Assembly (NCBI GenBank): GCA_002067405.1
Contig: MVRP01000001.1
Span: 1 to 64,000 of the forward strand
Reading direction: 5' to 3'
Source of the DNA: Syntrophorhabdaceae bacterium PtaU1.Bin034
Lineage (GTDB): Bacteria > Desulfobacterota_G > Syntrophorhabdia > Syntrophorhabdales > WCHB1-27
DNA: 64,000 bases
The notes under the pieces were generated by a model. The model was given only the letters and a program-made list of their open reading frames with translations. It was not told the origin of the DNA and made no database searches. Made by a program: the position numbers and the translations under genes. Positions 1 through 7,409 of this stretch are shown here, in pieces (within the stretch, counting starts at the first letter, position 1; each line of letters starts with the position of its first letter).

Positions 1-77
1 AACGCCTCGACAATCCGCTGCTCGGCCGTTTTCTTCCTGATCTTCTTCTGGTTTGCATCAGATTTGTGCAAAGTCAT
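1..77 (-). CDS. Start of an unidentified element gene (cut by window edge)
   Basis: Only the first 25 codons are in the window (MTLHKSDANQKK then a Lys/Arg-rich stretch), so the product cannot be named. An ATG at 77 preceded by GGAGG and a 6-nt spacer marks a real start. It overlaps the end of the upstream gene by 20 nt, as expected for the next gene of the same minus-strand operon. Confidence 0.55.
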   Translation of the reverse strand, partial: MTLHKSDANQKKIRKKTAEQRIVEA

Positions 78-504
78 TGTGTGCCTCCGGGCATATTTCG
101 AGGGCTATACGGGCGGCGCTATCCCTGATGTCTTCTGCTCTTTTCGATAATTCTTGAAAGTCGACGCTTTCACCCTCAAGGCTTTTTGCAAGGCAGGCTG
201 CAAACAGCGCCTTGAGCGTCTCGCTGAGGCTTTTTGCTGCCGTGCTTAAATAGTGGCGAATATCAGGAGGAGTGACGCTATCCCGTGGCGGTGAAAGAGG
301 TTTTCTTGTGACCGCCTGCAGGGACCCAATCAGCTTCGGAACATCGGCGGAAGTCAGTGTAACCGCTTCAACTACCTGATCGCTGTTAAACCTTTGGCGC
401 TCGATCTGTATATGGTCCTCTGATAGCGGCCAGTCCGGAAGAGTAACGAAGATATGTGTCCGCGTTTTCTGATCTCTAATGCCTGTAGATTTATAAAACG
501 ACAT
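58..504 (-). CDS. Hypothetical protein of the integrated element (148 aa)
   Basis: Not recognised. The protein is 148 aa, has no signal peptide or membrane segment, and ends in a Glu/Ala-rich predicted helical half. A GTG fifteen bases upstream would also give an open frame, but the bases of that extension (AAGGAGG) are the ribosome binding site of the ATG at 504, so 504 is the better start. It follows the ATPase gene within a few bases, so it is probably part of the replication operon. Confidence 0.6.
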   Translation of the reverse strand: MSFYKSTGIRDQKTRTHIFVTLPDWPLSEDHIQIERQRFNSDQVVEAVTLTSADVPKLIGSLQAVTRKPLSPPRDSVTPPDIRHYLSTAAKSLSETLKALFAACLAKSLEGESVDFQELSKRAEDIRDSAARIALEICPEAHNDFAQI

Positions 505-515
505 TGCTGCCTCCT

Positions 516-1616
516 TCACGCTTCCCGTCCTTCTTGATCGAGCAGCGGTTCATCATTTCCGACCGCCTTAAGATTGCGTTCCCGCACGAAACCTTTCTCT
601 TTGGTCTGCTTCGATTCGCTATACCATCCGCTGAGAGCAACGACATTGCCTTGCCTGATGTCGAAGTCTCTGTGATCAAGGCCCGGAAATTCGTCAGTCT
701 CTCGGAACCTGTTCTTCTTCACCTCTATGTGCTTCCACTCCAGGTTGATCGTGAGACATGCGTCCACGGAGCTGTAGATGCCGCCTGTACCATACTCGGC
801 TCCGGGCTTTTTCTGAATGGCCACAACGGCGATCCCGTGGTTAAGCCGATCGATGATCTTTCCCATGGGTTCTTGAATGTCGTAGGCATTCTTGCCGGCG
901 TGCATGTAGTCGATGATATTTACTGCATCAGGCTCAATAGAGGCCGGGTTTCCTCGCCACTGACGCATCTCAAAAGTCCATTCAAATACGGGGAAACTGT
1001 TAAACTGCTGAAGTTTGAAGTGCATGGCCTGGGCGGACATTTCAGAGTTGAAATAGATAATCCGATTGTCGTTCATGTTCTGCTGAATGAAGTCGAGGAT
1101 ATAAGACGTTTTGCCTGTGCCGGTCACTCCTGCTATGACAACGATTGACTTCGGGAAGATACGTGTCTTGCGTTCTACACCGAGAGGGAAGCGAAATTTT
1201 AAATAGTCATCAGGATCCGCGTTCTTAAAATCCATTTGGTCAATGTCCCGTTCTACCAGGCGGTACATTCCCCGCTTTTGTCCGTATTTCTCAATGATCC
1301 CTTCTTTTTCGAGGCGTAGAAGGGCCATTGTTGCAGCCTTCTTGTGGTCTTTCGTGGTCAAACTGAGGTCTTTGTAACAATCTGTGGTCGCGAAATAGCC
1401 ACTTGTGGTCAATACCCAGTCTCGAACCTCTTGTGTGATGTTCCGCTCCTCTTTGTAGGCCCCGAGGAGGATTTGCTGTATCCTGAATGCATGATCCTGC
1501 CGGACTTCTATTTCAGGAATTCTGAGGAGTGCGTGAACCTCGGCAAGCTTATTGATATCGGCACCACGCTTTTTGAGGTCTGCAAGGATGTTGACAATAT
1601 CGTATCCGTCAATCAT
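516..1616 (-). CDS. RecA/DnaB-fold ATPase next to phage initiator (366 aa)
   Basis: A P-loop ATPase likely to act as replicative helicase or helicase loader of the element. A Walker A motif GVTGTGKTS lies near residue 164, followed by a beta strand ending in IIYFNSEMS, which resembles the NSEMS/SLEMS segment of DnaB-type RecA folds. Residues about 85-130 look like a winged helix (repeated ALLRLEKEGIIEKYG pattern). The start ATG overlaps the stop of the O-like gene (TAATG), so translation is probably coupled. The place after the initiator is the one taken by lambda P or a DnaB/DnaC gene in lambdoid phages. Which of these roles it has cannot be told from sequence alone. Confidence 0.7.
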   Translation of the reverse strand: MIDGYDIVNILADLKKRGADINKLAEVHALLRIPEIEVRQDHAFRIQQILLGAYKEERNITQEVRDWVLTTSGYFATTDCYKDLSLTTKDHKKAATMALLRLEKEGIIEKYGQKRGMYRLVERDIDQMDFKNADPDDYLKFRFPLGVERKTRIFPKSIVVIAGVTGTGKTSYILDFIQQNMNDNRIIYFNSEMSAQAMHFKLQQFNSFPVFEWTFEMRQWRGNPASIEPDAVNIIDYMHAGKNAYDIQEPMGKIIDRLNHGIAVVAIQKKPGAEYGTGGIYSSVDACLTINLEWKHIEVKKNRFRETDEFPGLDHRDFDIRQGNVVALSGWYSESKQTKEKGFVRERNLKAVGNDEPLLDQEGREA

Positions 1617-2332
1617 TATTGATATTTTCCCTCGATGATCTTGGCAAAATTCTCGGGCTTTATAATCCAGTTAAGCGAAGCAAGAAAGGGCTTGCGGTCT
1701 GGCGTTGAAACCTTGCCCGTTAAAAATGGAGAGCTTGTGATGTACCGGAAGAAGTCTTTCCACCATTCAAGGTCTTGGCGTTCTTTATCTTCTCTCCACC
1801 TGGCCTGAAGATGTGATTGCCTGGTGTCATTCCATACACGGACACATGGAAGCATAGAACAGATTTCATGAAAAGCCTTTATGATTTCCTGATGAGGACA
1901 GGGAGGGGTCGACTCTGTCGACAATATATCTTTCTTTAATATTTTCTTCTTTTGTGTTCCCCCGGATTGGTAACTCCTGTACCCCCAATCGGTAACTTTG
2001 TTACCCGAATTGGTAACAGTTACCCGCTTTGGTAACTCTCTCCACTGAGTGTAGTCCTTGTTAAAACCGACTTTGTTACCCGCTTTGGTAACTATGTTTC
2101 GAGCTATCAATTCACTCATGGTCCGCGATACATGGGATTTCCTGATGCCTGTCATCTCTACCAGTTGACTGTTAGATAGCCAGTCTTGCTTCTTCTGGTA
2201 CCCGTATGTTTTCCGCCATATCGCCCATAAAATTCGGCTCTGGCAAGCTGAAAGGTTAGTTCTCATAAGGGCCTCAGCAATTTCATTCGCCAAACGCGTA
2301 TAGCCATTCTCGCACTGAGGAGAGGCAGACAA
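1616..2332 (-). CDS. Phage replication initiator, lambda O-like (238 aa)
   Basis: The N-terminus (residues about 9-80: GYTRLANEIAEAL, then ILWAIWRKTYGYQKKQDW and a winged helix QLVEMTGIRKSHVSRTMSEL) matches the Phage_rep_O domain that binds origin iterons in lambda. The C-terminus (FLTGKV, RKPFLASLNWIIKPENFAKI) matches the C-terminal part of phage O proteins. The linker, residues about 80-126, is encoded by repeated GGTAAC/GTTACC DNA, which accounts for its VTKAGNKV, VTNSGNKV and VTDWGY peptide repeats. The start is TTG at 2332, with GAGGGGG 6-7 nt upstream. No other start has a better site. Confidence 0.85.
   Translation of the reverse strand: MSASPQCENGYTRLANEIAEALMRTNLSACQSRILWAIWRKTYGYQKKQDWLSNSQLVEMTGIRKSHVSRTMSELIARNIVTKAGNKVGFNKDYTQWRELPKRVTVTNSGNKVTDWGYRSYQSGGTQKKKILKKDILSTESTPPCPHQEIIKAFHEICSMLPCVRVWNDTRQSHLQARWREDKERQDLEWWKDFFRYITSSPFLTGKVSTPDRKPFLASLNWIIKPENFAKIIEGKYQ
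1908..1956. other. AT-rich segment with GTCGAC pair beside the iterons (putative unwinding element)
   Basis: Bases 1923-1956 are almost pure A/T (aatatatctttctttaatat and on) inside otherwise mixed coding sequence. They sit directly against the iteron array, on the side read later in the initiator gene. Two GTCGAC hexamers (1908-1913 and 1917-1922) flank the outer edge. In lambda the AT-rich unwinding region lies in the same position relative to the iterons in gene O. The role here is inferred from that layout. Confidence 0.5.
1957..2092 (-). repeat. Five 18-bp iterons inside the initiator gene (putative replication origin)
   Basis: Three near-perfect inverted-repeat units GTTACC-N6-GGTAAC lie at 2000-2017, 2019-2036 and 2075-2092, with two degenerate units at 1979-1996 and 1957-1974 that keep the GGTAAC half. 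The first four units are spaced 19-22 bp apart, about two helical turns. Together with the adjacent AT-rich tract this is the arrangement of ori-lambda in gene O, so this is probably the element's own origin. Confidence 0.7.
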
Positions 2333-2425
2333 TCAAAACCCCCTCAAGAACTGCTCATGACAGGTAGAACAGCCATGACATAAGTCACACATGTAAGAAT
2401 AGTGTGTCTAAAGTTGATAAATTTT

Positions 2426-3217
2426 TTACTCAGTTTCCTCATCCTCATTACGCTCTTCTTCCGCCCCTATTCTTCTCTCAAAGTAGCGTTCGAAGGAAGA
2501 TAGGCCAAGTATGATTCGCTTTTTGTCCTCCTCGTTGAACCGGTCGGGGTGTATTAAGGCCTCTTTCGCTGCGCGAACAATTGCGAGGCGTCCATAAATA
2601 AAGGCTTTATTGTCAATGCCACGAGACACATTGAGATGAGCCTCAGAGGCAGCGACCTCTAAGTCAAGGCCTCCCTGATACCTAAGGAAACACGTCTCAA
2701 GAATCTCTGACACGTCAAGAACAGTGAAAAGCAGAGATATATCTTGTTTCTCCCCGGCCTCAGAAATCAGCGAACCCAGAGCGTCTTCAAGCGCATCAAG
2801 TGTTTCCTGAGCATAGCCTGTTCCTAATCCGCTGTAGTCAGGTACCGGCTTCTGCAGATTGATAATCTCATCGACAGGCCTGGAGTAAAACTCATCAGTG
2901 ATCTTCTTTGCGTCGACAGCAAGGCTTCTTACTTGAGAGACAAACAGTTCAGTGAACTCCTTGCGGTGTCTCTCTATGGTTTTTTTGAACTCCTTCTCGC
3001 CATGCCATTTACGTAGGAGCGCATAAGAAACGCCTGAGCGTTCAGCCATTTCCTTCTTGGTGCCGAAAGCGAGAGCAAAAAGGGTCATCAGATATTTTGT
3101 CGAAGAGAAGCCTATACGATCGCCCTTGGCAGTACCGGCCCGCTGGGGTTCGACATAAGATTTCATTTTCTCCTCGATGAACAGTTCCAAAATGTTTTTC
3201 TTTCTCTCATTGACCAT
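2426..3217 (-). CDS. HTH-containing element protein, probable leaderless gene (263 aa)
   Basis: Not a named family. Residues about 40-75 contain a helix-turn-helix-like stretch (KKEMAERSGVSYALLRKWHGEKEFKK); the rest is alpha-helical and charged and ends in an acidic Glu-rich tail. The frame is open to an ATG at 3286, but that start has no ribosome binding site and lies upstream of a strong promoter (3224-3252) whose -10 ends 6 nt before the ATG at 3217. The gene is therefore more likely read as a leaderless mRNA from 3217. It could be an element regulator or a partner of the replication genes downstream. Confidence 0.6.
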   Translation of the reverse strand: MVNERKKNILELFIEEKMKSYVEPQRAGTAKGDRIGFSSTKYLMTLFALAFGTKKEMAERSGVSYALLRKWHGEKEFKKTIERHRKEFTELFVSQVRSLAVDAKKITDEFYSRPVDEIINLQKPVPDYSGLGTGYAQETLDALEDALGSLISEAGEKQDISLLFTVLDVSEILETCFLRYQGGLDLEVAASEAHLNVSRGIDNKAFIYGRLAIVRAAKEALIHPDRFNEEDKKRIILGLSSFERYFERRIGAEEERNEDEETE

Positions 3218-3223
3218 GGTCAC

Positions 3224-3252
3224 ATCATATATATAAGTGTATCCCATGTCAA
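3224..3252 (-). promoter_or_regulatory. Sigma-70 promoter ending 6 nt before the start at 3217
   Basis: On the minus strand TTGACA (3252-3247), a 17-bp spacer and TATGAT (3229-3224). The predicted transcription start falls on or next to the A of the ATG at 3217, and no Shine-Dalgarno sequence is present. Confidence 0.65.
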
Positions 3253-3398
3253 GACATTTCTTTTTCTCTTGTTGAACGAGCAACATGATTGTTCGAATGC
3301 CGGAAAATTACCTTTCGGAAAATGTGGCGCGCACCCGGGGAGGGACCTGATTTTTTCGGGAGGGTCCCCATCGAACCCCCCCCAGGCCCCCTTTTAAA

Positions 3399-3602
3399 TC
3401 AGTACGGATCACGAGGATTTAGATAACCTTCGCGTGCAAGTCTCTCCATTTCTTCCGGAGTGACAAACCACTTCCGGCCGATCTTTACGCCCTTGACCTT
3501 TCCGAGGAGACACGACGTGCGGAGCGTCCTTATGTTCTGGCTGTATGATTCGGCCGCCGACTCGATTGTGAGCAACTTCTTTCTTTTTTCTTCACCTTTC
3601 AT
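3399..3602 (-). CDS. Excisionase/MerR-type HTH protein (67 aa)
   Basis: A small DNA-binding protein of the HTH_17 (excisionase-like) type: LLTIESAAESYSQNIRTLRTSCLLGKVKGVKIGRKWFV is the usual helix-turn-helix plus wing, ending in the IGRKWFV strand. The start ATG has GGGGAGGAAG upstream and overlaps the end of the next upstream gene by 11 nt. It may be a recombination directionality factor or a repressor; the sequence does not separate these. Confidence 0.65.
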   Translation of the reverse strand: MKGEEKRKKLLTIESAAESYSQNIRTLRTSCLLGKVKGVKIGRKWFVTPEEMERLAREGYLNPRDPY

Positions 3603-3771
3603 TGTCTGCTTCCTCCCCTCGAAGACTTTTTTCGATCTGTTTTGAGAAGTTCGATAGAATCCTTCCGGTCCTCTTGTCGTTCTCGAAAACAGCGCAATCC
3701 GTGATCACTCTCTTTACTTCCCTGGCCGCCGAAGATGAAAGCTCGATCACAACCTTACCGTTCCTTGCCAT
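3592..3771 (-). CDS. Small basic hypothetical protein (59 aa)
   Basis: Starts MARNGKVVIELSSSAA and is rich in Lys and Arg; no family is recognised. The ATG at 3771 is preceded by GGGAGGGTAAGAG, a much better site than the in-frame ATG at 3834. It overlaps the HTH gene downstream, so the two are probably translated together. Confidence 0.5.
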   Translation of the reverse strand: MARNGKVVIELSSSAAREVKRVITDCAVFENDKRTGRILSNFSKQIEKSLRGEEADNER

Positions 3772-3864
3772 TCTCTTACCCTCCCTTTCTGTTTTTGATA
3801 TGGGATCCTGTTTCCTTCCCCTTGCTTCTGTCAATCACCGAACAGTGCTTGACGCTTTTTCGTT

Positions 3865-4538
3865 TCATGCAGCCCTCCGGAGAATGTTCTTGACCGTCTG
3901 AGGATGCCAGGCACGGCCGGCAGATTCATAACCCCTCTTCTCAAGATCCTGGCAGATCGCCCGAAAGGAATAGCCTTTAGCCCGGAGTTCCTTGATAAGT
4001 AAGATGGCCTTCTGCTCTTTCGCGTTGGCAAGGAGCGTCTTTCCATCCTGGGCGAGCCTCCAACCATAAGGAACCTGCCCGGCACGCTCGTTCTTGACAA
4101 TCTTCAGATGCAAGGCGTCACGGGTCTCCGCTCGCTGATCGTGTCACGTTCCCATTGGTTCATTGATGCCATAATGTTCAGAAAGAACTTACCCATGGCC
4201 GTCTTAGTGTCGATCCGTTCAGTGATGCTATGGAAGGCCACTAAGCGCTTCTCTACGAGGTCCATGAGGCTTAGGGTATCCTTGACCCTTCGGGAGAGCC
4301 TATCGAGCTTATAGACCACTACAGCGTCAATCTTGCGGCCCTTTATCGCTTCCATAAGAGCCTGTATGCCGTCCCGGTTCAAGTCCTTGCCGGACTTCCC
4401 GGCGTCTTCGAGGATCTCCACAAGGGTGAGGTCATGGAGTTCGCAATAAGCCTCGATCTTCGCCCGCTGATTCTCCAAGCTGATCCCTTCCCGGGCCTGC
4501 TCATCGGTTGAAACTCTTACATATCCGACTGCTTTCAT
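3865..4538 (-). pseudogene. Serine recombinase (resolvase/invertase family), frameshifted
   Basis: The first part (4538-about 4125) is a resolvase catalytic domain: GYVRVSTDEQA with the nucleophilic Ser near residue 9, YKLDRLSRRVKD, and MGKFFLNIMASMNQWERDTISER. The frame then breaks near 4125-4132 and ends in RPVTPCI. The missing continuation is intact in another frame: TRDALHLKIVKNERAGQVPYGW, a helix-turn-helix, and HPQTVKNILRRAA, ending at 3865. Joined, the product is about 225 aa, normal for phage-type short serine recombinases. Removal of two bases (AG in CGGAGACC) would restore SERTRDAL. The start at 4538 (MKAVGYVRV) has GGAGGGTGA upstream. Inactivation or a sequence error are both possible. 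Confidence 0.8.
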
Positions 4539-4672
4539 ATTCACCCTCCACATGGCTTCGTTGTTCTCATTCTCCCGCTTCTCGAAACATCTTGTCAAGG
4601 GAAAAGTTAATGATAAATATAACTAATCAATTGTAATTAATTACTATCCAACGGGATGGTATTAAATTAAAC

Positions 4673-4701
4673 TTGACAAACAACTACTTAAACTATTTAA
4701 T
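4673..4701 (+). promoter_or_regulatory. Sigma-70 promoter ending 7 nt before the start at 4709
   Basis: TTGACA (4673-4678), 17-bp spacer, TTTAAT (4696-4701). The predicted start of transcription coincides with the ATG at 4709, and no ribosome binding site lies between them. It faces away from the recombinase gene. Confidence 0.5.
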
Positions 4702-4708
4702 GATAAGC

Positions 4709-4897
4709 ATGGACGAATTAATTCCCCTTATCGAAGCGGCCAAGATTCTGAGAATCTCCCGTGTGACTCTTTGGAAGTGGATGAAACAAGGGAGAATAGC
4801 TGTGGTCCGGCTTTCAGAGAGAAAGGTATGTATTGAAAAAACCGAGCTGGAGAGATTCATAGCCGAGAACAGAATGCGCGGCGGGCAAGGGCAATGA
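4709..4897 (+). CDS. Excisionase/MerR-type HTH protein (62 aa)
   Basis: LIEAAKILRISRVTLWKWMKQGRIAVVRLSERKVCIEKTELERFI is a classic HTH_17 DNA-binding fold. A TTG at 4673 would extend the frame, but that TTG is the first half of a -35 box, so the ATG at 4709 is preferred. The gene is divergent from the serine recombinase and is the first of the rightward genes, a common place for a regulator of integration or of early genes. Confidence 0.6.
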   Translation: MDELIPLIEAAKILRISRVTLWKWMKQGRIAVVRLSERKVCIEKTELERFIAENRMRGGQGQ

Positions 4898-4931
4898 GCC
4901 CATCTTTCGGCGCAGTTAAGGAGAGTTAATT

Positions 4932-5483
4932 ATGAGACCCAAAAAGATCGATGACACTGTTCTACTTCGCCTGTATCAAGATGAGGGCAAGAGCCAGAAG
5001 GAAATAGCGGCCTTCTTTGGCTGTACTCCTCCGCCTGTCTGCCGGCGCCTTAAAAAGCTCTTACCGAAACGGACACCTGAGGCCTTTGAGAAACTTACCG
5101 ATAAGGAAAAGCAATTCTGTGTGGCAATGGCTGAGGGGAAAAATCAGACTGACGCCGCTCTTGAAGCTTATGATACAGAGTCAAGAAAATCGGCTAAGGT
5201 GATTGGCAGTAATCTTATGGCAAGACCAGAAATACAGTCGACGATAAGTGAACTGATGGATATCCATGGGCTTACTCGCGATTACAGAATCAAAAAACTC
5301 AAAAAACACGTAGACGACACTGACGCTAACATCTCTCTCAGGGCCCTGGACATATGCAACAAGCTCGACAATTCCTATCCTCCCCAAAGGCAGATCAATC
5401 TCAACGTCAATATTGAGCTTGATCCGGTAGATTTCACAACCCTCCTTTGCCAATTCTCGAACAAGAGGACGTCCAGGAGATAG
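4932..5483 (+). CDS. Terminase-small-subunit-like DNA-binding protein (183 aa)
   Basis: An N-terminal helix-turn-helix (LYQDEGKSQKEIAAFFGCTPPPVCRRLKKL, residues about 11-42) is followed by LTDKEKQFCVAMAEGKNQTDAALEAY and ARPEIQSTISELMDIHGLT, the pattern of phage terminase small subunits that recognise packaging sites. The start has AAGGAGAG upstream. No large terminase or capsid gene is visible, so it could serve as a regulator or belong to a packaging-dependent satellite. Family assignment is moderate. Confidence 0.55.
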   Translation: MRPKKIDDTVLLRLYQDEGKSQKEIAAFFGCTPPPVCRRLKKLLPKRTPEAFEKLTDKEKQFCVAMAEGKNQTDAALEAYDTESRKSAKVIGSNLMARPEIQSTISELMDIHGLTRDYRIKKLKKHVDDTDANISLRALDICNKLDNSYPPQRQINLNVNIELDPVDFTTLLCQFSNKRTSRR

Positions 5484-5853
5484 CCCGACCGTAGATCTAC
5501 AGGTGTGAACTTCAATGAACTCCATGCGGGCTTCCTAGGGGAAAGACACCCTGGTAGACAAGCAGTAACTAAAGGTAAGTCGCCTTAGCATTCCCCTGTT
5601 TATCGCATTTGAGCATTGAAATGCTCTATTCCCTCTTTTATTCGTCCCGTCAGGAGCTCAAATTCAGGGCTGCGGGGAATCCTTTGATTGAAAGTGTAAG
5701 TAGCCGGTCTAATCGCTTTATAAAAGATCAATTAAATCAGATACTATTAATTCTACCCTTTACAGTTTGATCTGGATACCTTGACAAGTGTGGGGAGAAA
5801 CGTTTACAATTTGCTATGAAAGTTGCTTAATAGATTGACAAGGAGGGCTTGTT
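5484..5853. other. Gene-free stretch with a small hairpin
   Basis: No convincing gene is seen in these 370 bases. A perfect hairpin GAGCATT-GA-AATGCTC (5611-5626) followed by a T-rich stretch could end transcription from the gene before it. The right end carries the promoter of the next gene (listed separately). The region is AT-rich compared with the chromosome to its right. Confidence 0.4.
5781..5810 (+). promoter_or_regulatory. Sigma-70 promoter of the GHKL/DUF4325 gene
   Basis: TTGACA (5781-5786), 18-bp spacer, TACAAT (5805-5810), followed by AAGGAGG just before the GTG start at 5854. This gene therefore has its own promoter, as is usual for cargo genes. Confidence 0.6.
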
Positions 5854-6921
5854 GTGACGAGCATAAGAAAAAGAGGAGAAGAGATAAGACAATTCATTCT
5901 CCAGAATGTTGAAAATCATCCAGGCGACATAGTTGCTCTCACTATACAAAAGTTTAAACTTACCCGGCAGGCTGTTTATAGACATATCAAACATCTGACA
6001 GATCAGAAAGCTTTGATTCGCTCAAAAACAGGCCATTATGAACTTTGCGCCAAAGAAGAATGGCGTGCCGAGTTTAGAATTAGCGATAATCCACATGAAG
6101 ATGTTATATGGAGAAATGAAATACAGAAAAGATTGGGGCCGTTACCTGACAACGCCATGAGCATCTGGCAGTATAGCTTTACAGAAATGTTTAACAATGT
6201 TGTTGACCATTCGGGCAGTGAAACGGTGTTTATACGTATCACAAAAACGGCAAGTTCTACAGAAATTAACATAGCTGACCGGGGAATAGGAATATTTAAT
6301 AAGATATCTGAAGCGTTGAATCTTCTCGATGAACGACACGCTGTCCTCGAGTTAACGAAAGGCAAGTTGACAACCGACCCCGAACGGCATACTGGGGAGG
6401 GTATCTTCTTTACGTCTAGGACGTTGGATACATTTGGCATTTTATCGGGAGAAGTATTTCTGTCGCACAAGTACGGTGACGATGAGGACTGGATACTTCA
6501 GAACCAGAAACCGTCCGAAGGTACCTGGATCAGCATGAAATTAAGCAACAATACGTCGCGAACAACTAAGCAGGTATTCGATAGATTTACGTCTGGAGAC
6601 ACTTTTGGTTTCACAAAAACTGTCGTACCCGTCAGAATGGCTCAATACGGAGATGACAAACTGGTTTCGCGTTCGCAGGCAAAAAGGTTATTGGAGAGAA
6701 TAGACCGGTTTAAGTTGGTGATTTTCGACTTTAAAGAAGTCGAGATGATAGGCCAGGCATTTGCGGATGAAGTATTTAGAGTTTTTGCAAATCAGCATCC
6801 TCAAATAGAGATAGTAGCAATAAATACAAATGAAGAGGTCAAGAGAATGATAGACAAAGCCAGGTCTGTAGAAGATAACGAAATTGGGCAAACCCCACTC
6901 AAACAGGAGACCTTATTCTAA
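5854..6921 (+). CDS. HTH - GHKL ATPase - DUF4325 protein (355 aa)
   Basis: Three parts are visible. Residues 1-60 form a winged helix (FKLTRQAVYRHIKHLTDQKALIRS). Residues about 95-250 form a GHKL ATPase: N-box EMFNNVVDHS, G1 DRGIGIF, G2 HTGEGIFFTSR, as in histidine kinases and anti-sigma factors, but with no dimerisation/phosphoacceptor His domain. Residues about 270-345 (RLLERIDRFKLVIFDFKEVEMIGQAFADEVFRVFA) match the STAS-like DUF4325 fold. The start is GTG with AAGGAGG upstream. The combination resembles a one-protein anti-sigma/anti-anti-sigma switch with its own DNA-binding domain. It sits between phage-type genes and the attachment site and is probably cargo; a defence role is possible but unproven. 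Confidence 0.75.
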   Translation: MTSIRKRGEEIRQFILQNVENHPGDIVALTIQKFKLTRQAVYRHIKHLTDQKALIRSKTGHYELCAKEEWRAEFRISDNPHEDVIWRNEIQKRLGPLPDNAMSIWQYSFTEMFNNVVDHSGSETVFIRITKTASSTEINIADRGIGIFNKISEALNLLDERHAVLELTKGKLTTDPERHTGEGIFFTSRTLDTFGILSGEVFLSHKYGDDEDWILQNQKPSEGTWISMKLSNNTSRTTKQVFDRFTSGDTFGFTKTVVPVRMAQYGDDKLVSRSQAKRLLERIDRFKLVIFDFKEVEMIGQAFADEVFRVFANQHPQIEIVAINTNEEVKRMIDKARSVEDNEIGQTPLKQETLF

Positions 6922-6935
6922 AGGGAATTCTCAGG

Positions 6936-7091
6936 TTAGGTTCTATCCCTGTCTTGTCGACTCGGCCTCTTCCCCATCCCGTAAACGTATAACGGACACT
7001 CCTTTGCTTCACACAGTCTGACAGACTTATACCTGTTGCCGGTGCATTCCAGGCGCTTCTTTCTGATGGCCTTAATCGGAGTCAATACCAC
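6936..7091 (-). CDS. Small Cys-containing phage/ICE-type protein (51 aa)
   Basis: The sequence TPIKAIRKKRLECTGN, then VRLCEAKECPLYVYGMGKRP, matches a small family common in phages and conjugative elements (usual form KAIRxxCLxCSG and RLCxxxxCPLYPYRxG). Start GTG at 7091; a GGGGTG lies about 10 nt upstream. The open frame extends further upstream, but nothing there resembles the family. The first Cys of the usual Cys pair is Arg here (KRLEC), leaving Cys16, Cys27 and Cys32, so zinc binding may be lost. Function is unknown even for the family. Confidence 0.55.
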   Translation of the reverse strand: MVLTPIKAIRKKRLECTGNRYKSVRLCEAKECPLYVYGMGKRPSRQDRDRT

Positions 7092-7409
7092 GGCTTTAAA
7101 CACCCCTTCTTTTGTCAAAACCCATAAAGATAGCCCCACAGTTTTTGAAAAAGGCACGCACCGAAAGGTAACTACACCTTCCCGACATTTTGAGAGCGTT
7201 ACGCAGGCGTTATCAGAGCTACCCAAGCTCAACTCGCTCCATCCATACCAGCCAGTGCTCATCTGACAACCTCTGGATGGGATCCGGCTGCTTCGTTCGA
7301 GCACGGTCGCAACGTCCCATGACTACTTGGTGACAATCTGGTGACAGCTTTTAAGGGGGGTGTACCATCTGAAGTTGTTGAAATAACAGCATAAATACCC
7401 TTATCCAGT

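Noticed and set aside
504..1148. Long plus-strand frame over the ATPase gene
   Set aside because: It is antisense to a gene with a clear Walker motif, and has no ribosome binding site or recognisable domain.
3290..3398. C-rich and G-rich tract with a 6-bp GGGACC/GGTCCC stem
   Set aside because: Short stem with a long loop; low complexity, no clear terminator.
3831..4100. 89-codon minus-strand frame over the recombinase C-terminal domain
   Set aside because: Arg/Ser-rich translation of the wrong frame; the frame next to it carries the real recombinase domain.
7300..7393. Possible remnant of a tyrosine integrase C-terminus just before the tRNA fragment
   Set aside because: Only about 20 codons are readable after a stop, with no catalytic residues; not enough to call.
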